64,000 nucleotides of DNA, taken from positions 1 to 64,000 of the forward strand of contig JADJTG010000014.1 in NCBI GenBank assembly GCA_016711285.1, read 5' to 3'. Source of the stretch: Sphingobacteriales bacterium (GTDB lineage: Bacteria; Bacteroidota; Bacteroidia; Chitinophagales; UBA2359). Made by a program: the position numbers and the translations under genes. The notes beneath the pieces are model-generated. The model made no database searches. It had not been told where the DNA came from and saw only the letters and a program-made list of their open reading frames with translations. Shown piece by piece: positions 37,511-47,576 of this stretch (position 1 is its first letter; every line of letters starts with the position of its first letter).

Positions 37511-37584
37511 TAACCGCTGAGACATCTCTGCGTCAGCGGCTTCTTAACAATTAATACGTTTTTATTACGCTAAATGGGTTTTAT
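37511..37584. repeat. 74-bp perfect direct repeat, copy 2, next to the stop of the FG-GAP protein gene
   Basis: This copy ends one base before the stop codon of the minus-strand gene at 37586. The hairpin may act as its transcription terminator, duplicated in tandem with a 15-bp spacer. Confidence 0.9.
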
Positions 37585-37585
37585 T

Positions 37586-40500
37586 TTATTGTTTCACTAT
37601 TTTTCCTGTATATTGATGCCCCTCTTTGTCGTAGCCTGTCAGATAATAAACACCTGCATCTAAAATGCCGATATGTGCAGTTATTTTATAATCTTCGGTG
37701 TTTTTGATTTCTGCCACCGGCGCACCTGTCCCATTGACAATGCGTATGGTGTGTAAGAGGGGGATTTCTTGCAGCATATTTCCGGTATCTCCTGCTATAT
37801 TTACATAGTCAATAACAGGGTTTGGAAATATAATGAGGCTGCCGTTTTCAGAATTTCCTGTATATTTTATGGTATTAACTACTACATTGCTCATCAGGGG
37901 GTCTTCGTAATCAAAAGAAATCAATACGCTGTTTTCTATTTTTGTGCCTCCTTTTACGTCGGATCGCGGTCGGATACTGTAAATAAAAAACCCGTGACTA
38001 CCGGCTTCGTTTTGGGTACTGTCGGGCAATTCTATATTGTTGAATACCACCCGAAGCATACCTTTGTCATCAATGCTGATGTCATAACCTTCGTGGCTCG
38101 CCGACTCTATTTTAAAAGAGCTCCAATCAAGATGAGGCGACAGGCGGTTTTCCAACACCACTCTGGAAGCATAATAGCTGCCCACATTCTGAAATCTGAT
38201 ATGATATTTCAAGGTTTGTTCCTTGGCGATAAATCCTTCCGCACCTTTACCTCTCGGCGTTACGAGTATATCATTGGGGTCAATAGCTCCAACAATATTT
38301 GCAGCAAATTCATAAGTATTATTTGTAATTCTCAAATCCTGACCATCTGCTGTAGTATAGCTGCTGAGTGTCACTTCATCACCTACCTTCAAGTCCAATG
38401 TCACCGAATCGCGGAGTTGGATATTCAAAAACGCTCCTGCTTTCATCGTGTCAATATACCAAAGGTAAGTATTCCCTATTTGAGCGTCCCACATTATATC
38501 CGCACTTTTGAGCACAATACCTTGCGGATAGGTGAGTTCTATTCGGGAGTTGATAGCATCTGCTGTACCAATGTTGGAGCACTGAACAACAGATTCACTC
38601 GCGAAGCCCCTGCGCCAGGCGGTGGTACCCGTGTTTATTTTCAAATCGTATCCGTTTTGAGATTTTACCAAAGGTAAATTTACATTGTAGATATTATTAC
38701 TACCCAATACATCAATATTGACCGGACAGTTCAAATTCCAAAATTCGTTGCTTTCCAATTGAACGGAATAACTGCCTGCTGCTACTCCTATATTATAAAT
38801 TCCGGCATAGCCACTGCTAAATTTAATATTGACGGGCGACAGGTTAAAATTCATTCCTTCTAATTTCATTTCTCCTTCGTTCCAAATGCAATTATTGTTA
38901 TCATCGCTGAACGCAAAACCATTGACGCGATTGGCTGCTTCTTCTGTAAGTGTAATGAACTGGTTTGTTTGGATATTGCTGATGCTCTGTTTGTATCCCG
39001 AAGGCCACAGAACCTCTATTTTTTCTATGAGTGTGGCATCGCCAAGGCCAAAATGCTGCCTGAAACTATTTTGGCTGCCAAGTCCTGAAATGGGGTGATT
39101 TTGTCTGTATTGCCATTTGCCACCCGCCAATACAGCAATGCGTGCGCCAATTGCTTCGGGGTTGCTTACTACGCCCACGAGTTTTATATTTATCCAGTGT
39201 TTCCCGTTGGGTTTGCCGCAATAAAGATGATCTTCTTGTCCGCTGTGCGTGCTTATCATTACATCAAGGCTGCCGTCTTTATTATGGTCTGCCCACGCCT
39301 GTCCGCAATCCAGTCCCAAATCGGTGGCGATAGCCTCGTCCATTATCCGGTTAAAAGTGCCGTTTCCTGTATTGATATAAAGAAAATTAGGACTGGTCGT
39401 TGGTAACAAACAAATCCACATCGCCGTCATTGTCTATATCTATCCAATTCGCTCCGTGGCTGTGTCCGCCGTCTTGCACCGGTGCAATGCCTGTGATAGT
39501 CATAAAAGTGCCATCGCCGTTGTTTTTGTAGAGATTATTATTTTGGTTGGAGGCATTGCATACAAATAAATCGTGCCAACCGTCATTGTCATAGTCGCCC
39601 CAGGCAGCACCCACCGAATTATAAGCATCTGTGGAAAAGGGGGCAGCTGTTATTTTTTCAAACTGAAAATTGCCGATATTTTTAAATAAGCTGTTGGGGC
39701 GGTTATTTCCGTTGGGAATAAAAATATCCGTATCACCATCTTTGTCATAATCACAAAGAATGGGGGCTAAAGATTTTTCTGACTCTAAGGCTAAGGCGGA
39801 ATTTTCTATTTTAGTAAAAGTTCCGTTGCCATTATTTTTATAAAGTTGATGAAAACGAGTTTCAAAAAAATTGGTCACTATCAAATCTACATAACCGTCT
39901 AAATTGAAATCGCACCAAGCTGCGCCTATGGGCGTATTGCGGATTGGCATCTAAACCTGCATTGGTGATTCTTTGAAAATTGCCGCTGCCCAAATTTTTA
40001 TACAAAAAACCCGATGCGCGGTGGCATTGGTGATATATACATCTTTGAGTCCATCACGGTCGTAGTCTGCCCAAGTACTGTTTACCGATTTTGATGTGAC
40101 ACTCGAAATCAAACCGGAAACGAGCTGAAAGTTTGAATTTCCGCTATTATGATACAGCGAATTGGGGGCATTTTCTGATTTGTCGCAAATATAAAGGTCT
40201 TCCCAATTATCATTGTCGTAATCCACCCAAGCCGAACTCCAACTATTGGTATTGGTGTTTGTGAATGCTCCCATTCCGCAAGCGTCCATATAGGTATTTG
40301 ACGAGCAATTGATGACGTTGATAACTGCCGACTGTGACAGGATAAATGTACCGTTATTTTCGCTGATTAAGCAAGTATAATTACCCGCATCTGTATTTAG
40401 TACGCCTGATTTAGTATAAATTGAAGAAGTAGCTCCTGCAATATTTACTCCTTCTTTTTTCCACTGATAATTTAAAGTACCGCCGTAAGCTGCCTGTGCT

Positions 40501-41033
40501 ACTACCGAAAGTGTTAGCGTATTGCCTTCGCATACCGATTGAGTTTGCGGTTGCGTGATGATAACAGGCGGATTGGCGGCGGTGTTTGATGAGCCGCTGA
40601 AACCACACAAAGAGAATAATTCATTAGTTTGCGGATTTACGAACTCAATGGTATAAAACCCTGCGGTAGGTAAATTTTGCCCGTAGAAACAATAACTCAC
40701 CCGTGTATTGCCATTTACTAATTCGGGTACAGAAGCGGGTCCGGCAACAACGTTGGAAAGGGTAGAGCCGATCCAAATACTTTTAATGGCGGGTGGGGCA
40801 GTGACAATTCCGTCAAATACAAAGCGGATATTACCTGTTTTAGATAATCCTGTGAAACCGGTGGCATAAGGAGTGCCGCTAAAGTTGGAAGCATAAGGAG
40901 TTCCATTTACATTCGGGCAATTGTTGGCTTGTCCATTGCCATTATTTCTGAAATCTATATATGGACAAGATTGTGATTGGGCTTGCAAAACTATCATTAG
41001 CCCCCCAAAAAACAAGTAAATTAATTGTTTCAT
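37586..41033 (-). CDS. Large secreted FG-GAP/VCBS and UnbV-type protein with T9SS sorting domain (frameshifted)
   Basis: Three frames (41033-39951, 39950-39387, 39430-37586) join into one protein of about 1150 residues. It has a signal peptide (MKQLIYLFFGGLMIVLQAQS), an Ig-like segment around PPVIITQPQTQSVCEG, repeated FG-GAP/VCBS calcium-binding motifs (AWVDYDNDNWEDLYICD, ADYDRDGLKDVYI, CDYDKDGDTDIFIPN, WGDYDNDGWHDLFV, IDIDNDGDVDLFVTN), an UnbV/ASPIC-like part (FGLGDATLIEKIEVLWPSG), a DUF11-like region and a C-terminal type A sorting domain (IIFPNPVIDYVNI ... GKIVKQ). Frameshifts lie near 40010 (T run), 39940 and 39390. It is exported by Sec, then T9SS. Its promoter resembles those of the polysaccharide operons. 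Confidence 0.88.
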
Positions 41034-41055
41034 AAGCTATGTTTTAGCCTTGAAG

Positions 41056-41141
41056 CAATCTATTGTTATGCCATATACTAAGTTATTGATTATTAATGAA
41101 TTATTAATTAAAAATATTTGTAATTATTCCAATGTTTGGAA
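41056..41141 (-). promoter_or_regulatory. Sigma-54-like promoter P2 with TTCC-N7-GGAA site, FG-GAP protein gene
   Basis: The minus-strand core TATGGCATAACAATAGATTG (41075 down to 41056) has GG, ten bases, then GA. The palindrome TTCC-AATGTTT-GGAA at 41127-41141 extends to ATTCCAA/TTGGAAT and lies 54 bp upstream of TGGC. The start codon is 40 bp downstream of TGGC. Confidence 0.6.
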
Positions 41142-41179
41142 TTTTTTTCCATTTTTTTTAAGATATATCGCGATGGTTT

Positions 41180-44100
41180 TTACAAATTCTCTTTTTCTAA
41201 TGCTGCTATAACAGTTTTTAGTTCAGAAATAAGTGAGCGCGAAAAATGTGTAAATTCTTCTGCTGACCCGATACTGAAGTCGTATTTTTCTATTTTTCTG
41301 ACGACATCCTTTAATGATACGATACCCATTTGATCAATGCTCGGTTTTATTTTATGAGCTATTTTCATAATAATCGGGTAATCAGCTACCTCTAATTTTT
41401 CTTGTATAATTTCGCTGTTTTCTTTTGCTATATCTATAAAAAGTTGAACCATTTTTGCCACAAAATCTGCATTGCCTCTGCTCATTTTCTGTAATTGCGA
41501 CAAATCATAGGGTTTGTTTTCTTTTATAGCAGCATTAGATTTATCATCTTGATAGGAGGAGGAGTGGGACTGGTGAATTTCGAGGCTCAATATATGTTCA
41601 ATTTTTCTGAAAAAATCCTGTTCATCGTAAGGTTTGGTGATAAAATCGTTCATACCTTTTTTGAGGTATAGTTCTATGTCGTGTTTAAAGGCATTGGCGG
41701 TGAGGGCTATAATGGGGGTTTTAATGTTCAACTGCTCGCGCATGATGACTGTGGCTTCTACGCCGTCCATTATGGGCATTTGAATATCCATTAAAATAAT
41801 GTCATAATTGTTTTTTTGAACCAATTCAGTGGCTATTTTTCCGTTTTCTGCCTCTATTGTTTCCATACCTAAAAAATCAAGACTTTGTATGGTAATAAAG
41901 CGGTTCATTTCATTATCTTCCACCAAAAGAGCTTTGTAGCCTTTAAATGCTCCTTCTTTGATTTGCTGGCTTTTGGAAACCAATTGCTCGGCATTTCCTA
42001 TGGGCATTTTTAATTCAAAGCGAATGCAAGTGCCTTCATTTTTGCGGCTTTTTACTTCCATTTTTCCGCCCATCAGTTGGATTAAATCGTGCGAAATAGC
42101 CATACCTAAACCGGTACCTTCAAATTTTCGGTTGGATTCGTTCTGTTCCTGCGAAAATTTATCAAAAATTCTGGTGATAAAATCTTCGGACATACCTATG
42201 CCGGTGTCCGAAACCGCAAATTCGATGGTTTGGTATTGCGCGTCTTCTTCTAATACTTCTGTGTTGATCATAATGCTGCCGGTATGCGTGAATTTGATGG
42301 CGTTTCCCACCAAATTAATCAATACCTGCCGCAGTCGGGTGTCGTCGCCTATCAAAGCCGGTTTTATATCTGCGCTGACGTTGAGCTTGAAATCGAGGTT
42401 TTTTTCCATTGCCTGCGAATACATAATAGAGTGTACATTGTAAAGCAAAGCACTGGGACTGAATGTATTGGCAAAGATTTTCATATCGCCCGAATTGATT
42501 TTGGCGATGTCGAGTATATTATTTAAAATGGTGAGCAGATGTTTGGCTGAACCTTCGGATTGCTTGACGTAAAAGTGTTGCTCGGTGCTTAAGTTTTCTT
42601 TGGTGAGTTGTCGTATCATACCGATAATTACGTTCAGGGGCGTTCTGATTTCGTGGCTCATATTTGCCAAAAATAACTCTTTGGCTTTGGCAGCGGCTTC
42701 GGCAAAAGATTTTGCTTTGGCAAGCTCGGCTTCGAGGCGTTTTTGTTCTGTGATGTCGAGATGAATACCTATGCTGCCCGTTAATTGCCCTTTGTCGTTG
42801 TAGTTGGGTGCACCACTGATAAACCACCAGCATTTTTCGCCTTTTTTGTTGATGGCTTCTATTTCGTAGCTGTCGGATTTGTTGTAATTGATGCGTGTTT
42901 CGTTTTTATCGCGAATGGTATTTTTATAATTTTCAACCACGAGCAACTCCGCCGCTTTTTTACCTTTCAACTCTGCTAATGAATAGCCCGACATTTCGCA
43001 AAAACTATGATTGGCATAAATAACGACATCGTTTAGATCTACTTCCAATAAGCCCAAATTCATATTGGCGATAATATTGCGGTATTTTTCTTCCTGCAAT
43101 CGGATTTGGTTTTCCCATTTTTGCCTGTTCCGAATATTAATAAGCATTTGCCCGAACAAAAAAAGCAGTCGTTTTTCTTTTTCGCTGTATTCATAATGAT
43201 TTTTTACCGAATCAAAACCGACAAAACCCATTAGTTCTTTGCCATCTATCATCGGAATGGTCATTAAACTTTTAATACCTTGCGGTTCAAGGATAGATTT
43301 AAGCCCGCCTTCTCCGTCATCTTCCAGCGCGTCCACATCGGGAATATAAAATGCTTCGCCGTTTTTGTGCTGATTGGTCCACTGCGGAAAATACTCTATG
43401 GGTACTTCTTGCAGGTTGTCTTTTTCTGCCGTAATTCCATCATTACACCATTCGTAAGTGTTGGATGTTGTTCCTTTCGCGAAATCATAATCAAAAATAT
43501 AGGCTCTGTCGGCAGATACGAACAAGCACATTTTTTGCAAAGAAAGATGGATAACGTTTTCTACATCTTTGGGATCTATATTGATATAAGTAGATGCAAT
43601 ATCAATCAGAGCTTCCTGCAATCTGACTTCTTGGTCTAAATTTTCCTGAGCGATAAATTCTTTGGTTCTATCTACAATAACACCGTCAATTCTGATTGGA
43701 TTTTGCTGCTCATCGTAGATGTATTTTCCTTGATTTCTGATCCATTTAGATTTTCCAGAAGCAGTTTTTATTTTGTATTTTACTTTAAATGCCCCTTTCT
43801 GTTTGAGGAGGTTATTGATTTCGTCAATAATTGTCCGATTTTGAGACAGAATTATTTTTTCCCACAAAGAGAAATCTCGCAACAATTCGTCGGTTTTTAT
43901 CTCAAAAACGGTTTCGATGGAGGGTGTGACAAATAATATTTCCATATTCGGCAGTATTATTGAATACACCACATCGGTCATTTCATTCAAAATACTTTCG
44001 AGTTGTGTTTTTGCATTGGTCAGCTCTTGGTTATTTTTTTTTATAATCCTCGATTGCTGGTCAATTTTTGAAATCAAGTCGTTCAGTTCGTTTCTGTGTA

Positions 44101-44518
44101 CTTCTGATTGCTTGATGATGTGCATAAAATCAAACGTGACATCGAAGGGTGAGAAATCTGAAATAGTAATTTTGTAGGGTTTCAGCGTTTCAATATCATA
44201 TACATACAGCGAGGCTAAAAGATATAAAGTGAAGCTGTCATTTATTTTTTTAAACAAGCCTTTCAGAATAAAACCGCTGTGTAGGTGTTTTATAAAAAAA
44301 CCTTCGTTGGATTTTTGATAGAGGGCTTCAAAACTAATATCTTCCAGATAGGGTCTTTGGATAACGAAATGCTGGTCGAAAGATTCTCCGATAATGTCGC
44401 CGCTTATTTTATGCAAGGCATTGCCGAGCTGTCGGATACATAGTTGGGTGTCGAGCGCAAGAAAAAAAGGAAAAATTTCTTGAATGAGTTGTTGGTTGCA
44501 GGTATCTATTTTTTCCAT
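41180..44518 (-). CDS. H-NOX-associated hybrid sensor histidine kinase (HNOBA-PAS-GAF-PAS-HisKA-HATPase-REC-HPt)
   Basis: The 1112-residue cytoplasmic kinase has no membrane helix. Domains in order: an HNOBA-like H-NOX partner domain (about 14-140: EIFPFFLALDTQLCIRQLG, later SLYVYDIETLKPYKITISDF), a coiled coil (140-165), PAS (175-290), GAF (300-465), PAS (475-590), HisKA with MSHEIRTP (His622), HATPase with NLVGNAIKF, DTGIGM and GTGLGMAI, a receiver with DIQMPIMDG (Asp911) and a C-terminal HPt with AHKIKPS (His1055). All phosphotransfer residues are present. It overlaps the H-NOX gene by 13 bp. NO bound to H-NOX would modulate autophosphorylation, and HPt would pass phosphate to the sigma-54 regulator encoded upstream. 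The family logic is established; this pairing is inferred. Confidence 0.93.
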   Translation of the reverse strand: MEKIDTCNQQLIQEIFPFFLALDTQLCIRQLGNALHKISGDIIGESFDQHFVIQRPYLEDISFEALYQKSNEGFFIKHLHSGFILKGLFKKINDSFTLYLLASLYVYDIETLKPYKITISDFSPFDVTFDFMHIIKQSEVHRNELNDLISKIDQQSRIIKKNNQELTNAKTQLESILNEMTDVVYSIILPNMEILFVTPSIETVFEIKTDELLRDFSLWEKIILSQNRTIIDEINNLLKQKGAFKVKYKIKTASGKSKWIRNQGKYIYDEQQNPIRIDGVIVDRTKEFIAQENLDQEVRLQEALIDIASTYINIDPKDVENVIHLSLQKMCLFVSADRAYIFDYDFAKGTTSNTYEWCNDGITAEKDNLQEVPIEYFPQWTNQHKNGEAFYIPDVDALEDDGEGGLKSILEPQGIKSLMTIPMIDGKELMGFVGFDSVKNHYEYSEKEKRLLFLFGQMLINIRNRQKWENQIRLQEEKYRNIIANMNLGLLEVDLNDVVIYANHSFCEMSGYSLAELKGKKAAELLVVENYKNTIRDKNETRINYNKSDSYEIEAINKKGEKCWWFISGAPNYNDKGQLTGSIGIHLDITEQKRLEAELAKAKSFAEAAAKAKELFLANMSHEIRTPLNVIIGMIRQLTKENLSTEQHFYVKQSEGSAKHLLTILNNILDIAKINSGDMKIFANTFSPSALLYNVHSIMYSQAMEKNLDFKLNVSADIKPALIGDDTRLRQVLINLVGNAIKFTHTGSIMINTEVLEEDAQYQTIEFAVSDTGIGMSEDFITRIFDKFSQEQNESNRKFEGTGLGMAISHDLIQLMGGKMEVKSRKNEGTCIRFELKMPIGNAEQLVSKSQQIKEGAFKGYKALLVEDNEMNRFITIQSLDFLGMETIEAENGKIATELVQKNNYDIILMDIQMPIMDGVEATVIMREQLNIKTPIIALTANAFKHDIELYLKKGMNDFITKPYDEQDFFRKIEHILSLEIHQSHSSSYQDDKSNAAIKENKPYDLSQLQKMSRGNADFVAKMVQLFIDIAKENSEIIQEKLEVADYPIIMKIAHKIKPSIDQMGIVSLKDVVRKIEKYDFSIGSAEEFTHFSRSLISELKTVIAALEKENL

Positions 44519-45054
44519 TCTATGTATATAATTTCGTGGGTAGTTTCATTGGTTAGGGATTTGATGTGTTGCATTGAAACTTCTGTTGCAAACAATTTGC
44601 CCAACCCTGAAATCAACCCATAAACAAAATCGGTAAGTCCTTTTCTTTTAGACATATAATGCAGGTGCAGTGAATTTTCTTTTACATTGGAAACAAGAAA
44701 TTCGGGCGGTGTCAGTTTTGGATACATCATCATTACCCGATTATGAAAAGAAGGCAGATTTTTTAAAAAAATTCCGAATTCTTCGCCGCCGCTTTCCAAA
44801 AGATAGCCGTAGTAATTTTTGCCTGTATGCAGTATCCACCACTCGCCAAAGGTTTTTAATACATCAGAGAGGCTGAGATTCAGTTCTGTAGCAATGGTTT
44901 GCGCCAAAGTGAAGGTGATATCGTCAGAGTAGTTTTGTGAACTGATAAAATATTCTACTTCTACTCCGGCTTTTTCTTTAATCAATTCCCATTTTTCTGC
45001 ACCGTAATTTTGAACAATAAGTTCTTCAATGGATTTATTTACAATTCCATACAT
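44506..45054 (-). CDS. H-NOX heme nitric oxide sensor
   Basis: The 182-residue stand-alone H-NOX protein shows the proximal heme ligand His104 in LPSFHNRV, the conserved Pro pair in LTPPEF and the heme-propionate motif Y133-x-S135-x-R137 (YMSKRKGL), followed by the FVYGLISGLGKLF helix. The length is typical (about 180 aa). In characterised bacteria such proteins bind NO and inhibit a partner kinase encoded next to them. Here the kinase gene overlaps by 13 bp and carries an HNOBA-like domain. I do not see an obvious distal-pocket Tyr for O2 binding, which fits an NO-selective sensor, but this needs a model. Confidence 0.93.
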   Translation of the reverse strand: MYGIVNKSIEELIVQNYGAEKWELIKEKAGVEVEYFISSQNYSDDITFTLAQTIATELNLSLSDVLKTFGEWWILHTGKNYYGYLLESGGEEFGIFLKNLPSFHNRVMMMYPKLTPPEFLVSNVKENSLHLHYMSKRKGLTDFVYGLISGLGKLFATEVSMQHIKSLTNETTHEIIYIEWKK

Positions 45055-45066
45055 ACCTTATTTGTA

Positions 45067-46422
45067 TTAATGTGTTATTTTTATTTCTCCACTTTTCAGC
45101 ATATTGTAAATTTTAGATTTTGCAATATCTAATCTTGTGGCTGCCTGTACGACATTTTGGTCGTATTTTTTCAAGAAATGTGTAATAATTTCTACTTCGT
45201 AATCTTTTAGCGTTTTTTCTTCGTCACTATAAACTCTGTTGTCGCCGATTTGGTAAAAAGTTAAATCTTCGGCTTTTATCTGTATATCGCCCGCCATTAC
45301 GCAAGCCAAATCTATTACTGCTTTGAGTTCGCGCACGTTGCCGGGCCAATTGTATTTTCTGAGTTTGGTTTTGGCAGTTTCCGACAATTGTAAAGATGGG
45401 GTTTTATTATTTTTTGCGTATTCTTCTATAAAATACTTCGCCAATATAATTACGTCATTATCCCTTTGGCGCAGCGGCGGCAGCTCTATGGGCAAGCCGA
45501 CTATCCTGAAAAACAAATCTTCCCGAAATCTTCCGGCTTTTACTTCTTCTGCGAGATTTTTGTGTGTGGCGGTGATGAGGCGTATGTCCACTTTTACAGC
45601 TTTGTTGCCGCCTACTTTGATGATTTCCCTTTCCTGAACAGCCCGCAACAGCTTGCTTTGCAGGGTGAGTTCGAGTTCGCCTATTTCGTCCAAAAAAAGT
45701 GTTCCACCCTGTGCTTCTTCAAATTTTCCGATTTTGGTGTGGGTAGCTCCGGTAAATGCACCTTTCTCGTGCCCAAAGAGTTCGCTTTCTGCCAATTCTT
45801 TCGGTATTGCACCCATATTAACGGCGACAAAAGGCTTTTTTCTTCTTTCGCTGTTGAAATGAATGGCTTTGGCATATACTTCTTTTCCCGTACCTGTTTC
45901 GCCGCTCAAAGATACATTGATGTTGGTATTTACAGCTTTTTGGAGCAGGGCAAAGGTTTTCTTTATTGCTTCGCTTTGCCCGATAATCGTATTTTCAAAG
46001 CTGAATTTCTGCCCCAATTGTTCTTTAAGCTCCTCTACTTCCTGCCGCAAAGTGAGGTTTTCGCGGATATGAATGATGGATTTCCAAAGATGCTCTTTGG
46101 TATGGTCATCTTTGATGATGTAGTCTTTGGCACCGGCTTTGAGCAAATCCACTGCCACACTGATTTCTTCCTGCGCACTGATGACAACAATCGGTATTTG
46201 CTTGTTGCGTGCTACAATCTCTTTGAGCAGTTTGTCGCCGCTGATGTCGGGCAGTCCAAAATCCATACAAATCAAGTCCGGTTTTTTGAACAGGTTATTC
46301 AGTAACTCTTTGCCCGTACTAAATAATTCTAAGTCATAATCAGGATTTAACCCTAAATAATGTACTAAAATCTGTCCATACCAAGGGTCATCTTCCACAA
46401 GATGTATTCGAAATGAAGCCAT
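45067..46422 (-). CDS. Sigma-54-dependent response regulator (NtrC family)
   Basis: The 451-residue protein has a receiver with phospho-acceptor Asp54 (ICMDFGLPDISG), a AAA+ domain with Walker A GETGTGKE (174-181), the sigma-54 contact loop GAFTGA (221-226), Walker B GTLFLDEIGEL, and a C-terminal Fis-type helix-turn-helix (QAATRLDIAKSKIYNMLKSG). It would open sigma-54 promoters when phosphorylated. It precedes H-NOX by 12 bp, then the kinase. A TTCC-N7-GGAA site lies 46 bp before its start codon and the same site recurs at four promoters in the locus, so it is the obvious candidate binder. Confidence 0.95.
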   Translation of the reverse strand: MASFRIHLVEDDPWYGQILVHYLGLNPDYDLELFSTGKELLNNLFKKPDLICMDFGLPDISGDKLLKEIVARNKQIPIVVISAQEEISVAVDLLKAGAKDYIIKDDHTKEHLWKSIIHIRENLTLRQEVEELKEQLGQKFSFENTIIGQSEAIKKTFALLQKAVNTNINVSLSGETGTGKEVYAKAIHFNSERRKKPFVAVNMGAIPKELAESELFGHEKGAFTGATHTKIGKFEEAQGGTLFLDEIGELELTLQSKLLRAVQEREIIKVGGNKAVKVDIRLITATHKNLAEEVKAGRFREDLFFRIVGLPIELPPLRQRDNDVIILAKYFIEEYAKNNKTPSLQLSETAKTKLRKYNWPGNVRELKAVIDLACVMAGDIQIKAEDLTFYQIGDNRVYSDEEKTLKDYEVEIITHFLKKYDQNVVQAATRLDIAKSKIYNMLKSGEIKITH

Positions 46423-46434
46423 ATAGCACTAAAG

Positions 46435-46459
46435 GTTGATATTTTTTTTAAATATCAAC
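46435..46459. other. Inverted repeat before the sigma-54 regulator gene
   Basis: GTTGATATT (46435-46443) pairs with AATATCAAC (46451-46459) around a T-rich 7-nt loop. It lies between the TTCC-N7-GGAA site and the start codon and may be a weak terminator after the WecA-like gene or a translation control element. Confidence 0.45.
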
Positions 46460-46467
46460 AAAGATTA

Positions 46468-46482
46468 TTCCCTTTTTTGGAA
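46468..46482. promoter_or_regulatory. TTCC-N7-GGAA site upstream of the sigma-54 regulator gene
   Basis: TTCC-CTTTTTT-GGAA is the same palindrome as at P1, P2 and P4. No TGGC-type core lies at the expected 54-56 bp distance outside the coding region, so it may serve autoregulation rather than sigma-54 activation. Confidence 0.55.
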
Positions 46483-46497
46483 TATGGAAATGTAGGG

Positions 46498-47574
46498 CTA
46501 TATTTTTGTTTCCATTTCTTTAATTTTATTGCTCCAATGAATAATTTTATGATGAAACTCTAATACAGTAGTTCCGATATAAAAAATTAAAATCATACTG
46601 ATAATAGCCCACGTTATTCCTGACCAGCTATTGATCAAAAAACCAATAAAAATAATACAAAGTGTGGCACTCGTTAAAAGCAAAGTGATGCTTTTATGTT
46701 TTAATCCCAAAAATAAAATTAAATGATGCAAATGCGTTCTGTCGGCATGAAAAGGACTTAAACCTGCTTTTAGACGTTTTCTGAACACCCGCAACGCATC
46801 TAAAACCGGAATAATCAAAATAGCAACAATGCCCGTGAGTATCCAGGTAGATTTGCTGTCGTTGATAGTAGTGGGTAATAATGCAATGCTCGCAATGCTG
46901 ATTATAAAGCCCAAAGTCATAGAACCCGCATCGCCCATGAATATTTTTTGGTTTCGGCTGAAATTAAACCTTAAAAATGCTATCAGCGAACCACCTATTG
47001 TTAAAAACAAAACACAAAAATTTTGATAGTTGTTGCTGTATGCAATAAATGCCAATACACCGACTGCTACCAACGCCAAACTACCTGCCAAACCATCTAC
47101 GCCATCTACCAAATTAAAAGCATTGACAACGCCGCTTATCACCAGCATCGTGATGAGATATTGCTGCCAAATCTCTAATTCAAAAATACCCAAAAACCCG
47201 TAAAACGACTCGATGCGAATGCCTACATTGAATATATAATGTGCCAATATCAGTTGTATCGCTAACCGCAAGCTCGCTCTTATATCAAAACGGTCGTCTA
47301 AAACTCCGGTGAATAACAAAGCAGAGGCGGGAAAAAATATACTTTTTACAATGTCGGCATCTTGCCCTTGTTGTGAAAAAAAGGCATTCGCCAATAAAAT
47401 TGTACTTATATACACCGCAATACCGCCTATCAACGGCACTTCGTTGGTGTGCACTTTGCGAAAATTGGGTTTATCGGTATGATGAACTTTTAGAGCAATT
47501 TTTCTCAGAAAAGGTATCAGCACCAACGACAATATCAGTGCGATAAACGGAGTAAAAAAAATAGTGTGGTTCAT
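46498..47574 (-). CDS. Undecaprenyl-phosphate sugar-1-phosphate transferase (WecA/MraY-like)
   Basis: The 358-residue protein has about 11 membrane helices. It transfers a (probably N-acetyl) sugar-1-phosphate from UDP-sugar to undecaprenyl phosphate, the first step of repeat-unit synthesis. Motifs: HTDKPNFRKVHTNEVPLIGG at the N-terminus, FTGVLDDRFDI (catalytic Asp pair), NAFNLVDGVDGLAG, IFMGDAGSMTLGF and the cytoplasmic PFHADRTHLHHLIL His loop typical of the WecA branch. It starts 2 bp after the DUF1972 glycosyltransferase stop. Sugar identity (GlcNAc versus other) is not determined. Confidence 0.92.
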   Translation of the reverse strand: MNHTIFFTPFIALILSLVLIPFLRKIALKVHHTDKPNFRKVHTNEVPLIGGIAVYISTILLANAFFSQQGQDADIVKSIFFPASALLFTGVLDDRFDIRASLRLAIQLILAHYIFNVGIRIESFYGFLGIFELEIWQQYLITMLVISGVVNAFNLVDGVDGLAGSLALVAVGVLAFIAYSNNYQNFCVLFLTIGGSLIAFLRFNFSRNQKIFMGDAGSMTLGFIISIASIALLPTTINDSKSTWILTGIVAILIIPVLDALRVFRKRLKAGLSPFHADRTHLHHLILFLGLKHKSITLLLTSATLCIIFIGFLINSWSGITWAIISMILIFYIGTTVLEFHHKIIHWSNKIKEMETKI

Positions 47575-47576
47575 AA

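Noticed and set aside
45466..46305. 279-aa plus-strand ORF opposite the sigma-54 regulator
   Set aside because: Phe-rich shadow of the conserved AAA+ domain.
46414..46422. TGGC at the start codon of the sigma-54 regulator as a fifth promoter core
   Set aside because: It overlaps the ATG, the distance to the palindrome is 47 bp and the -12 position does not fit.
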